Source: Treponema denticola (lineage in GTDB: Bacteria; Spirochaetota; Spirochaetia; Treponematales; Treponemataceae). Taken from it: a stretch of 64,000 nucleotides of DNA. A program made the position numbers and the translations under genes. How positions within the stretch are numbered: position 1 is the first letter of the stretch; each line of letters starts with the position of its first letter. Below the pieces are notes generated by a model. It worked only from the letters and a program-made list of their open reading frames with translations, was not told the origin of the DNA and did no database searches. The stretch is taken from positions 1 to 64,000 of the forward strand of contig NZ_CP051302.1 of assembly GCF_024181405.1 (NCBI RefSeq). The letters are read 5' to 3'. Of the stretch, positions 49,790 through 58,246 are shown one piece after another.

Positions 49790-51385
49790 GTGAACACAAA
49801 CGCATTACGCCAAAAAATATTAGACCTCGCCATTCACGGAAAGCTTGTAAGTCAAGACCCGGCCGATGAGAGTGCAACCATACTCCTTGAAAAAATCCGT
49901 GCTGAAAAAGAGAAAAAAATCGCTTCCGGTGAACTGAAACGCGGTAAAAATGATTCGTATATTTTTTTCGGTGATGATAACAGACACTATGAGAAGTTCG
50001 CAGACGGCAGGGTGAAGGATATCGAGGATGAAATTCCCTTTACCGTGCCGGAGGGGTGGGTGTGGTGTAGACTGGGGGAAGTTTGTGAAATATCATCTTC
50101 AAAGCGTGTTTTACAAAAAGATTGGAAAAAATCAGGAATTCCATTTTATCGGGCGAGAGAAATTACTCAACTATCAAATAATGAAAAAGTAAAAGAAGAC
50201 TTGTTTATTACTCCTGAATTATATAAAGAAATTAAACAAAAATATGGTGTTCCGGAAGTTGGAGATTTACTGGTTTCAGCTGTCGGCACCATTGGTAAAA
50301 TTTATATTGTGAATGAGTCTGATTGTTTTTATTACAAAGATGCAAGCGTAATATGCTTTTCAAAAAAGTTTAAATCTATAGATTCAACATATTTAAAATT
50401 ATGTTGTGAAAGCAGTTTTATTCAGAAACAAATGTATTCGTTATCCAAAGGAACAACTGTTGATACAATCACGATAAATAAAGCTCAGAAATATTTATTT
50501 CCCCTTCCCCCTCTCGCAGAACAACAGCGCATCGTTACAGCAATAGAGACAATCATTGCACAGATAGATATTCTGGAAACAAACAAAGCCGACTTACAGA
50601 CGGCCATCAAGCAGGCGAAGAGCAAAATCCTTGACTTTGCAATTCGCGGGAAACTTGTTCCTCAAGATCCTGCCGACGAACCTGCAAGTGTTATGCTGGA
50701 AAAATTGCGTGCCGAAAAAGAAGCTAAAATTGCAGCCGGAGAGATAAAACGCGGTAAGAATGATTCGTATATTTATAAAAATTCTACTGATAATTGTTAT
50801 TATGAGAAGTTCGAGGGGACAGAGGAACAGATCGAAATACCGTTTGATTTACCGGAAGGTTGGTGCTGGCAAAAAATTTCTTCAATATGTGAAATAAATC
50901 CTAAGAATAAATTGGATAATACTTTAGAAATTTCTTTTGTACCAATGACTTTAATTGATTCGGAATTTAATAATAATTTTACCTATGAATTACAAAGATG
51001 GGAAAATGTAAAATCAGGATTTAGTCATTTTGCGGATAATGATATTGGAATTGCAAAAATTACACCTTGTTTTGAAAATAGAAAATCTGTGATTTTTAAG
51101 AACTTAAAGAACAAATATGGGGCTGGAACAACAGAATTACATATATTACGAACAAACAATAAATATATTTTCAATGAATATGTATTTTGGTTTATAAAAA
51201 CAAATACTTTCATAAAGGAAGGAATCAATAATTTTACCGGTGCTGTAGGACAACAAAGGATTGGAAAAGAATTTATTGCAGAAACTCTTATTCCAATTCC
51301 ACCGTTAAATGAACAGATAAAAATATGTAGAACTATCAATAGATTAATAAAAAAATTAGACAAGATTGCTTTGAATATTATCTAA
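49790..51385 (+). CDS. hsdS: Type I specificity subunit HsdS (expressed copy)
   Basis: Sets the DNA sequence recognised by the complex. The 531-residue protein has two target-recognition domains, TRD1 (about 75-235) and TRD2 (about 345-510), each followed by a conserved helix (PLPPLAEQQRIVTAIETIIAQ and IPIPPLNEQIKICRTIN). The N-terminal head (QKILDLAIHGKLVSQDPADE) and central region (SKILDFAIRGKLVPQDPADE) are internal repeats. The GTG start follows GGGAG. Three stretches of the gene, 49977-50060, 50585-50803 and 50794-50817, have inverted partners downstream. Its last 30 bases overlap a convergent gene. Confidence 0.95.
   Translation: MNTNALRQKILDLAIHGKLVSQDPADESATILLEKIRAEKEKKIASGELKRGKNDSYIFFGDDNRHYEKFADGRVKDIEDEIPFTVPEGWVWCRLGEVCEISSSKRVLQKDWKKSGIPFYRAREITQLSNNEKVKEDLFITPELYKEIKQKYGVPEVGDLLVSAVGTIGKIYIVNESDCFYYKDASVICFSKKFKSIDSTYLKLCCESSFIQKQMYSLSKGTTVDTITINKAQKYLFPLPPLAEQQRIVTAIETIIAQIDILETNKADLQTAIKQAKSKILDFAIRGKLVPQDPADEPASVMLEKLRAEKEAKIAAGEIKRGKNDSYIYKNSTDNCYYEKFEGTEEQIEIPFDLPEGWCWQKISSICEINPKNKLDNTLEISFVPMTLIDSEFNNNFTYELQRWENVKSGFSHFADNDIGIAKITPCFENRKSVIFKNLKNKYGAGTTELHILRTNNKYIFNEYVFWFIKTNTFIKEGINNFTGAVGQQRIGKEFIAETLIPIPPLNEQIKICRTINRLIKKLDKIALNII
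49977..50060 (+). repeat. Inverted repeat 1, left arm (84 bp, in hsdS)
   Basis: Matches 55242-55325 in the opposite orientation with 4 mismatches in 84 bases. It lies just before TRD1 (encoding YEKFADGRVKDIE...VPEGW). Recombination with its mate would invert about 5.3 kb and replace both recognition domains. Confidence 0.9.
50585..50803 (+). repeat. Inverted repeat 2, left arm (219 bp, central hsdS region)
   Basis: Matches 54511-54729 in opposite orientation with about 15 mismatches in 219 bases. It encodes the conserved helical region between TRD1 and TRD2. Recombination would exchange TRD2 with that of the silent copy. Confidence 0.88.
50794..50817 (+). repeat. Inverted repeat 3, left arm (24 bp, start of TRD2)
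   Basis: Identical over 24 bases to the inverse of 51918-51941. It encodes CYYEKFEG at the start of TRD2. Inversion would exchange TRD2 for the one in the adjacent silent cassette. Confidence 0.9.
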
Positions 51386-51949
51386 AACATAAAATATTTC
51401 TTCAATTCTAGCAACAATTCTTTTTTGTTCTGAAATTGGAGGAATAGGGATGAATATTTTTTTTGCATCATCTCTTCCTAAGCGGGGCATTTTTACGCCA
51501 TAGACCAGCATATTTACCGTTGACAAAAAAAAGAATGACATCAGAAGTCTCTGCGCAAATTCATTTAATAGAACTCCGTTGAAGTTTAATGGCAGAATTT
51601 CAGAAGTACAAAAGCCGTCCTTTGGCGCAATTACAACTTTATTTAGATATGGTCGTAATTTACTGTATAAAAGGTCTCCTTTACGGAATATATGTTTGGT
51701 GCTTTCTGATCTTCGTTCTGCAAAACTATGAAAAGTGATTATTTTTCCAGAATCTTTTTCAATATCTTCCAAATCGAGAATCCAATCATCTGGTTTCAGT
51801 TCAGAGACTTCAATATTGTCGCATTTACCATAATCACACACTTCCCCCAACCTGCACCATTGCCAGTTTGCCGGTAGTTCAAAAGGAATTTCATTATCAA
51901 TACAAACATCACTTTTTCCCTCGAACTTCTCATAATAACAAGAAAGCAC
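51356..51949 (-). pseudogene. Silent hsdS cassette 1 (single TRD, promoterless)
   Basis: The 197-residue frame encodes one TRD and one conserved helix (IPIPPISEQKRIVARIEEIF). It starts at the shared sequence YYEKFEG, lacks the HsdS head and central region, and has no ribosome site. It ends in a 30-base overlap with the 3' end of the expressed hsdS. Inversion at the 24-bp repeats would place this TRD in the TRD2 position of hsdS in frame. It is a donor rather than a gene. Confidence 0.88.
51918..51941 (-). repeat. Inverted repeat 3, right arm (24 bp)
   Basis: Perfect inverse copy of 50794-50817 at the head of silent cassette 1. It includes the 13-bp core TATGAGAAGTTCG on the minus strand (51922-51934). 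Confidence 0.9.
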
Positions 51950-52009
51950 ATTACAAGTATACTCTCTGGTAAGCGAGAGATCGCTAATCTTGTTTATTGG
52001 GAGGTCGTT

Positions 52010-52819
52010 ATGGAAAACGGCACAAGTTTTGAAGAGTATTTGAAGAAAAGCAATCTTTCTCAGAATACTCTTACATCGTATTTATGGACAGTTAAATACT
52101 ACACAGAACATTATGATTCTGTCAGTAAGGAAAATCTGCTTGCATACAAAGGCTATCTGATTGAGTTCTTTAAACCGAAAACGGTGAATTTAAGGATTCA
52201 GGGAATTAACAAGTATTTGCAGTTTATACATAAAGATCAGCTGCAGTTAAAATTTGTAAAAGTTCAGCAGAAGAACTTCCTAGAAAATGTTATCAGTAAT
52301 GCCGACTATCAATTTTTGAAATCAAGCCTTAAAAGAGATGGAAATCGAGAATGGTATTTTGTCGTGTGGTTCCTCGCAGCGACAGGGGCGCGAGTCAGCG
52401 AGCTTATTCAGATAAAAGTTGAGCATGTTAAGTTGGGATATTTTGATCTATATTCAAAGGGCGGAAAACTCAGGCGGCTCTATATTCCAAAAATTTTGAA
52501 GGAAGAAGCCATGCAATGGCTGGAGTCAATCGGACGCGACTCCGGCTATCTATTCCTAAATCGCTTTGAAAAGCACATTACTACTCGCGGAATTGCTCAG
52601 CAGTTAAAGAATTATGCCAGAAAGTACGGGATAAGTGAAAAGGTTGTGTATCCGCATTCATTCCGGCACCGATATGCAAAGAATTTTCTTGAAAAGTTCA
52701 ATGATATTTCCCTTCTTGCCGATTTAATGGGACATGAAAGTATTGAAACAACGCGTATTTACTTACGTCGAACCGCAAGCGAACAGCGGGAACTGGTTGA
52801 TAGCATTGTAACGTGGTAA
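52010..52819 (+). CDS. Tyrosine recombinase, probable hsdS invertase
   Basis: A site-specific recombinase of the phage-integrase family. The 269-residue protein has an N-terminal SAM-like DNA-binding domain (about 1-90) and a catalytic domain with Arg128 (GARVSELI), Lys in the beta-hairpin (SKGGKLRR), His216-x-x-Arg219 (HSFRHRYAK), His242 (MGHESIETT) and Tyr251. All catalytic residues are present. Lying between the expressed and silent hsdS sequences, it is the natural candidate for inversion. GGGAGG precedes the ATG. Related recombinases beside shuffling hsdS loci are known in Mycoplasma, Lactobacillus and Streptococcus. Confidence 0.92.
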   Translation: MENGTSFEEYLKKSNLSQNTLTSYLWTVKYYTEHYDSVSKENLLAYKGYLIEFFKPKTVNLRIQGINKYLQFIHKDQLQLKFVKVQQKNFLENVISNADYQFLKSSLKRDGNREWYFVVWFLAATGARVSELIQIKVEHVKLGYFDLYSKGGKLRRLYIPKILKEEAMQWLESIGRDSGYLFLNRFEKHITTRGIAQQLKNYARKYGISEKVVYPHSFRHRYAKNFLEKFNDISLLADLMGHESIETTRIYLRRTASEQRELVDSIVTW

Positions 52820-52826
52820 AAATTAG

Positions 52827-52863
52827 AACCGTCCAAAAATTTTAATTTTCTGGACGGTTTTCT
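52827..52863 (+). terminator. Intrinsic terminator after the recombinase
   Basis: AACCGTCCA (52827-52835) and TGGACGGTT (52851-52859) pair perfectly around an A+T-rich loop, followed by TTTCTTA, 8 bases after the stop codon. Confidence 0.75.
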
Positions 52864-52977
52864 TACTTTAAACTGCCCATCTTTTGAAAAACCATATCGG
52901 CAATTCCAATTAATAATTCTTATAACAAACTCCTTACTGCAACTGAATTTCCTCTGTTGCTAGCTTGAAAGCGAATG

Positions 52978-53757
52978 TTATTCATCGCTTATCTCTTTTA
53001 GTTTTTTAATAGTATCTTGATCTTTTCTCCATACATCCATAGAACCAAAGCAATATGTTACGGCCTCATCTTCATCACCAAATCCATAATAGCCCGGTAA
53101 ATATTCAGGCAATTCATTTTCCTTGAGTAAATATTTCACTACATACGGATTTGCGTTTTTGGCTTTTATGTATTTTTTTAAGATTTTTGTGTCGCTTTCT
53201 CGATTTTTTATGGAAAGTAATAGATCGCTAAACAGCATAAAAGCAGTTCCTTCTTGATATTTTTTTAGTAATTCTGTTACTTTGTCCAATTGATTTTGAT
53301 CTATAAACCAATTGATCAAAGTGTATCGTAGGCCCTGATTATCATTCGGATTTAATTGTAATAACTCTTCATATATTTGTATCGCTTCATCCTTTTTCTC
53401 ATTATTCCATAATAATTGCCCGTATCCTGCAGAAAGCCGCATAAAGGATCTTGTTTCAAATATTTCCCAGAAATCTCCTCTATTTTCTGAAAAATACTTC
53501 TCCCCATATTTTTTTCTAAATACTTCTATTCCTTTTTTGTAATACTCATTTTTCTTTTTATATGATGTATACTCTCTTACCAGAATGCAGTATGCATCTG
53601 CACAGTTCGGATCAAGTTCAAGTGCTTTTTGTGCTAATCGTTTTCTTTGTACGGATGAATCACAATCCCATGCATCATAAACGATATCTTGAGCTTTTTG
53701 CTCATTATTCTGTTCCAATTCAAATGGAAACTCAGGGAAATCTAAGATATCAGTCAT
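52978..53757 (-). CDS. Tetratricopeptide-like protein inside the hsdS switch region
   Basis: A 259-residue soluble protein. ATG 53757 has GGGAGGA 7 bases upstream; the frame opens earlier but without such a site. The first helices include a TPR-like repeat (RKRLAQKALELDPNCADAYCILV near 38) and another (EAIQIYEELLQLNPNDNQGLRY near 128). The C-terminal quarter (LPGYYGFGDEDEAVTYCFGSMDVW) resembles the tail of TPR proteins I have seen described as ST7-like, with unknown function. It has its own ribosome site and would turn with the DNA between the outer repeats. The role is unknown. Confidence 0.7.
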   Translation of the reverse strand: MTDILDFPEFPFELEQNNEQKAQDIVYDAWDCDSSVQRKRLAQKALELDPNCADAYCILVREYTSYKKKNEYYKKGIEVFRKKYGEKYFSENRGDFWEIFETRSFMRLSAGYGQLLWNNEKKDEAIQIYEELLQLNPNDNQGLRYTLINWFIDQNQLDKVTELLKKYQEGTAFMLFSDLLLSIKNRESDTKILKKYIKAKNANPYVVKYLLKENELPEYLPGYYGFGDEDEAVTYCFGSMDVWRKDQDTIKKLKEISDE

Positions 53758-54510
53758 TTGCTTGTCCTCCCAAATAAAAGTAATCGCTTTTTTCGTTAAA
53801 ACAGACACGCCATTGGTCATTTATGAGTATTGAATACGGCTCCTTTCTGTTTCCATTTGGTATTATAACAGTATTACGTGTATATGTCAAAGCGCAGTTG
53901 TGACAAGCGCAGTTGTGATAAAATCAAGCTGAGCAAACAGTTCTTCAATTTTGGCAACGATTCGTTTTTGTTCGGCGAGTGGGGGGAGAGGAAGAAAGAA
54001 TTCGATTAGAATGTTTTTCGGGAGTTCTTTTTGGTTGGTAGATCCGGTTGCGGCCTTATTAATTTTATTTTGCAGATGCTCAGATGTAAAAATAGCATAT
54101 ATATACTTTTGATATATGTATGCTTTATAACATCTCACAATGGATATATGTGAGTCAGGGACAATAAAAGGATATTTTCCCAGAATTCCTATATCAAAGA
54201 TACCAACTCTCCCAATAGTACCTGTTCCCGTAGAGTTTATTACAATATCTTCGTGTTGCAGATGATATTCATTAGTCCATTTTGATAATGAATTTGGATC
54301 TAAAAAAAGAACCTTGTCTAATCGTATACCATCCCATTGATTACATTTTTGTGCCAAAACCGGATATTGACTTTCTTTTGTATAAACCGGTGTTTTCCCT
54401 CTGGATAAGAATTCAGAAATCTCCCCCAATCTACACCAAGTCCAGCCTTCCGGTACAGCAAACGGGATTTCATCGGAAATATTTTCCTCGCAGCCATCGG
54501 CATATTTTTG

Positions 54511-54729
54511 ATAATAACAATTATCAGTAGAATTTTTATAAATATACGAATCATTCTTGCCGCGTTTTATCTCGCCGGAAGCGATTTTAGCCTCTTTTTC
54601 AGCACGGAGTTTTTCCAGCATAACACTTGCAGGTTCGTCGGCAGGATCTTGAGGAACAAGTTTTCCGCGGATTGCAAGATCGAGGATTTTGCTCTTCGCC
54701 TGCTTGATGGCTGTCTGTAAGTCGGCTTT
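54511..54729 (-). repeat. Inverted repeat 2, right arm (219 bp)
   Basis: Inverse of 50585-50803 (about 93% identical) in the central region of silent hsdS copy 2. Confidence 0.88.
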
Positions 54730-55241
54730 ATTTTGTTCCATCAGGTCGATTTGTGCAAAAATTGTTTCAATTTTTGCGACGATGCGTTGCTGCTCGGAGA
54801 GGGGCGGGAGAGGAAGAGGAATCCTTTTTAAGAGATTCAAACTAACGCCACCTATTAGACCACTTTTGTTTACATTGAAGAAATCAATAAATGTGGAACT
54901 TCGAAGATAATAGAATAAATATAGATTATCAATAAATTCACAATGCAAACAACAAAGTTTATTTACAAAACAAACTTCTTTATTAATAAAACCGATTTTT
55001 CTACCTGCACTACCACCCTCAATACAAATTAGTGATGATTGTGCAGGTGCAATTTTAAATTTAGATTCAGAAAAAGGAATTTTTATGCCATTTTCATAGT
55101 TTATTACTCCTTCAAAATCTATATCTTTTGTTGCTATATAAAACAATCCGTCCGAAACGTTTGAGTATTTTTTGTTTTTTTCATTCTCATTAATACTATT
55201 CCCGGTATAAATATTCGCGATTTCCGATAGAGAAGCCCATG

Positions 55242-55325
55242 CCCACCCCTCCGGCACGGTAAAGAGAATTTCGTTCTCGATATCCTTCACCCTGCCATCT
55301 GCGAACTTCTCATAGTGTCTGTTAT
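55242..55325 (-). repeat. Inverted repeat 1, right arm (84 bp)
   Basis: Inverse of 49977-50060 (80 of 84 bases identical) at the head of silent hsdS copy 2. It marks the outer edge of the switch region. It includes the 13-bp core TATGAGAAGTTCG on the minus strand (55302-55314). Confidence 0.9.
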
Positions 55326-55456
55326 GTCATATTCGTTTCGGTACATGGCCCGTCTTACAAAACCACTAATTTATCGATAGGAACGGCTTTGGATGCTTCG
55401 CAGCATTTAGTACAAAGCATTAAATGCTGCGAAAGTTTGGGGCTTCATTTTTACTG

Positions 55457-57187
55457 CTACAGTTTTGAATCGTCTACCGAATTAAGCCATTTTTCACATT
55501 CGGGGGCAACCGAAGCGATGCAGCCTTCTTCAAAGGGATTTTTTAGGTTTGCAAGTTTTAAAAGCTCCAAGAATGGAAGGCTTCCGCCGGCCTTGCAAAG
55601 GCGCAAATAATCTTCCCAAGCCGTTTTGCGGTCGGCATTGGCTTTTACCCAGAACTGTAAGGCGCAAACTTGAGCCAATGTGTAATCTATGTAATAGAAG
55701 GGAGAAGCAAAGATGTGTCCTTGCTTTACCCAAAAGCCGCCTCGGTTCAGGTAGTCATTATCGGCATAATCAATTGAAGGATTATACTTTAATTCGATTT
55801 TATGCCATTCGGCCTTTCTTTCGGCAGGACTTGCTTCGGGGTTTTCATATACCCAATGCTGGAACTCATCGACTGTCGCTCCATAAGGGAGGAATTCGAA
55901 AGCTCCGGAAAGATGGGTAAACTTAAATTTTTCGGTTTGGTGTTTAAAGAACAGCTCCATCCATGGCCATGTAAAAAACTCCATACTCATCGAGTGAATT
56001 TCGCAAGCTTCAAGCGTCGGCCATCCGTATTCGAGAAGGCGTGCATTTCGGCTCTGATAAGCTTGGAAGGCATGACCTGCTTCATGGGTCATAACCTCGA
56101 CATCGTGCTGGGTTTTGTTAAAGTTTGCAAAGATAAAGGGAACCTTGTACAAGGGGAAGCCCGTACAATAGCCGCCGCCTGCCTTTCCTTTGGTTGAAAG
56201 TAAGTCCATGAGTCCGTAATCGGTCATCATCTTAAAGAACTCGCTTGTTTCGGGCGAAAGCTCATTGTACATCTTCTTTGCCTGTTCTACAATCCAATCA
56301 GGCTCGCCTTGAGGAACGGCATTTCCCGTAAGGTATTTAAGCCCGGTGTCGTAATAATAAACCTTATCGAGCTTTAACCTCTTGCTTTGGCGTTTTTTTA
56401 AGCTTTGGGCAATGGGAACAACAAGCTCGTAAATCTGCTTGCGGTATTTTGCGACCATTTCGGCATTGTACTCGGTTCTGCCAAGGCGGTCATAGGCAAG
56501 CTGCACAAAGTTTTTGTAGCCCAGCTTTTTGGCTATCTTTGTACGGACCTTTACAAGCTCATCATAGATAGAATCGAATTCGGTTTCATTTTCTTCAAAA
56601 AAGCTGTAGTAGGCCTTTGCTGCCGCCTTTCTTACTTCTCTGTCCATGTCCTGCATAAATGGACTCAATTGGGAAAGGGTTCGCTTTTCGCCTTGGAATT
56701 CGATCTGGGCAGAAGCTATGAGCTTACTGTATTTACTGGTCAGTTTGTTTTCGGTCATGAGATCGTCCATGATTTCGGGGCTGAATACCTTTAAGGATAG
56801 ATCGGTTAAATCAAAGACCTGATGACCGAATTCCTTTTCGAGCTCGGCTCTGAATTTGGACTTGACCATTTCTGCACCGAATTCGTTTGAAAGCTTACTA
56901 AAAAGAGGCCCTGCTTCATCATAAAAGTCGTTCTCTTTATCGTAGAATTCATCCCTTGTGTCGATGGTATGCCTGACCGAGGCCAAAGAAGACATGGTGC
57001 TGTACTCACGGTTGATAGCCTGCACCATATCGATAGCTTCGATTTGTTCTTTTACCGAAGCGGCTGCCTTAAATTTAGATAGGGCATCGGCAAAGCCCTT
57101 TTCAATAGTCTTCATATCCGGTCTCGTATAAGGCATTTCCTTAAACGGAACCAAAGGCAAAGTTTTTACTGTAGATGTGTTTGACAT
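55457..57187 (-). CDS. pepF: M3-family oligoendopeptidase (PepF)
   Basis: A cytoplasmic zinc metallopeptidase that trims short peptides taken up by the cell, fitting a peptide-fermenting organism. The 576-residue protein has the zinc motif HEAGH in VMTHEAGHAFQAYQS and the downstream glutamate ligand in WPTLEACEIHSMSMEFF. The N-terminal helical domain and the tail (DYADNDYLNRGGFWVKQGHIF) are family features. The start at 57187 has GGGAGGA 7 bases upstream; an ATG four codons earlier overlaps that site. It lies just outside the hsdS switch region. Confidence 0.94.
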   Translation of the reverse strand: MSNTSTVKTLPLVPFKEMPYTRPDMKTIEKGFADALSKFKAAASVKEQIEAIDMVQAINREYSTMSSLASVRHTIDTRDEFYDKENDFYDEAGPLFSKLSNEFGAEMVKSKFRAELEKEFGHQVFDLTDLSLKVFSPEIMDDLMTENKLTSKYSKLIASAQIEFQGEKRTLSQLSPFMQDMDREVRKAAAKAYYSFFEENETEFDSIYDELVKVRTKIAKKLGYKNFVQLAYDRLGRTEYNAEMVAKYRKQIYELVVPIAQSLKKRQSKRLKLDKVYYYDTGLKYLTGNAVPQGEPDWIVEQAKKMYNELSPETSEFFKMMTDYGLMDLLSTKGKAGGGYCTGFPLYKVPFIFANFNKTQHDVEVMTHEAGHAFQAYQSRNARLLEYGWPTLEACEIHSMSMEFFTWPWMELFFKHQTEKFKFTHLSGAFEFLPYGATVDEFQHWVYENPEASPAERKAEWHKIELKYNPSIDYADNDYLNRGGFWVKQGHIFASPFYYIDYTLAQVCALQFWVKANADRKTAWEDYLRLCKAGGSLPFLELLKLANLKNPFEEGCIASVAPECEKWLNSVDDSKL

Positions 57188-57238
57188 AAGTCCTCCCATA
57201 AAAAGTTTTACAAAACTAAGTATATAGAAGAATAAGCC

Positions 57239-58243
57239 TTATGTCAATTGAAAATAATTTTGAATTATGGTTTTATACTCCGCTATTGTTGAGGCTTGTA
57301 CCAATTCTTGGCGAAGGCGAGAGCCGTCGGGTATGCCCTTAGTGTAGGCCGCAAAGCGTTTACGCATTTCGCGACAGCCTTTTTCTTCTCCTTTTTCATC
57401 GCATAAAAAGACAAGCTCTTTAAAGCCGGTTCGGATTTTTTGTTCCGTGCTTATTTCGCCGTATGTTCCATTGGTCAATAGCTCTCTTGTTTGGGTAAAA
57501 ATAAAAGGGTTTCCCATGGCTCCGCGGGCAAACATTATGCCTGCGCATCCTGTTTCTTCAAGCATTTTTTTAGCATCCTCAGGCGAAAGCAAATCTCCCG
57601 ATCCGAAAATAGGAATTTGATAAGGCTTTGCGAATTGAACCAGCTCTGCAAGAATGTTCCAATCGGCCTTGCCCGAATACACCTGTGTGCGGGTACGGGG
57701 ATGGAGGGTGAGCATTTTGACCCCGGCATCTATGGCGGCTGAGGCTGCTTCTTTCCAGTTAAGTTTGTCTGCGGTAAAGCCTGAGCGTATTTTAAGGGTT
57801 ACGGGTATCTTATAAGGGGTCATAGCATCGTTTACGGTCTTTACAATCCTGTACAAAAGAGGAATATCCGTCATCAGGGCTGATCCGGCGCCGTTTTTGG
57901 TAATCTTTGCCATGGGACAGCCCGAATTTATGTCGATACATTCGGGAGAATATTTTTCGGCGATTATGACGGCTGTTTTTGCCATGTATTCGGGATTTGA
58001 GCCGAAAATCTGTACGGCATAGGCCTTTTCATTAGGTGCCCTTCCTATGAGGCTTTCGGTTTTATCGGAATCCCTCACAAGGGCTTCCGATGATACCATT
58101 TCGGTGTATGTAAAATCCGCTCCGCAGTCTACGCAGATGGAACGGAATGCCTTGTCGGAGTAGCCTGCAACAGGGGCTAAAAAGATGTTCCCCGATAAAA
58201 GAAGCCCGCCTATTGAGACGGGCTTGTAAAGCAATTCTTCCAT
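57239..58243 (-). CDS. dus: tRNA-dihydrouridine synthase
   Basis: Reduces uridine to dihydrouridine in the tRNA D-loop using FMN. The 334-residue protein has the FMN-binding opening LAPVAGYSDKAFRSICVDCGADFTYTEMVSSEAL (key: APVAGYSD), the catalytic Cys block NSGCPMAKITKNGAGSALM and the late GSGDLLSPEDA and GIMFARGAMGNPFIF blocks. It looks like DusB. It follows tatD by 3 bases on the same strand, a common pair in spirochaetes and beyond. Confidence 0.94.
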   Translation of the reverse strand: MEELLYKPVSIGGLLLSGNIFLAPVAGYSDKAFRSICVDCGADFTYTEMVSSEALVRDSDKTESLIGRAPNEKAYAVQIFGSNPEYMAKTAVIIAEKYSPECIDINSGCPMAKITKNGAGSALMTDIPLLYRIVKTVNDAMTPYKIPVTLKIRSGFTADKLNWKEAASAAIDAGVKMLTLHPRTRTQVYSGKADWNILAELVQFAKPYQIPIFGSGDLLSPEDAKKMLEETGCAGIMFARGAMGNPFIFTQTRELLTNGTYGEISTEQKIRTGFKELVFLCDEKGEEKGCREMRKRFAAYTKGIPDGSRLRQELVQASTIAEYKTIIQNYFQLT

Positions 58244-58246
58244 GTC

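Larger units (their letters stand above)
53887..55325 (-). pseudogene. Silent hsdS copy 2 (two TRDs, headless)
   Basis: From the left repeat arm inward the minus strand encodes both TRDs and both conserved helices of an HsdS (about 480 residues), but the first 60-odd residues (the head) are missing and an in-frame TGA lies just outside the repeat. The only start-like codon is a GTG inside the shared sequence (55290) without a ribosome site. It shares the 84-bp and 219-bp repeats with the expressed hsdS. Inversion at the 84-bp repeats would place its TRD1 and TRD2 behind the real head, in frame. Confidence 0.88.

Noticed and set aside
53887..55290. Second complete hsdS gene on the minus strand
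   Set aside because: It lacks the conserved HsdS head, has no ribosome site, and an in-frame stop lies just outside the shared repeat. It fits a silent donor better than an expressed gene.
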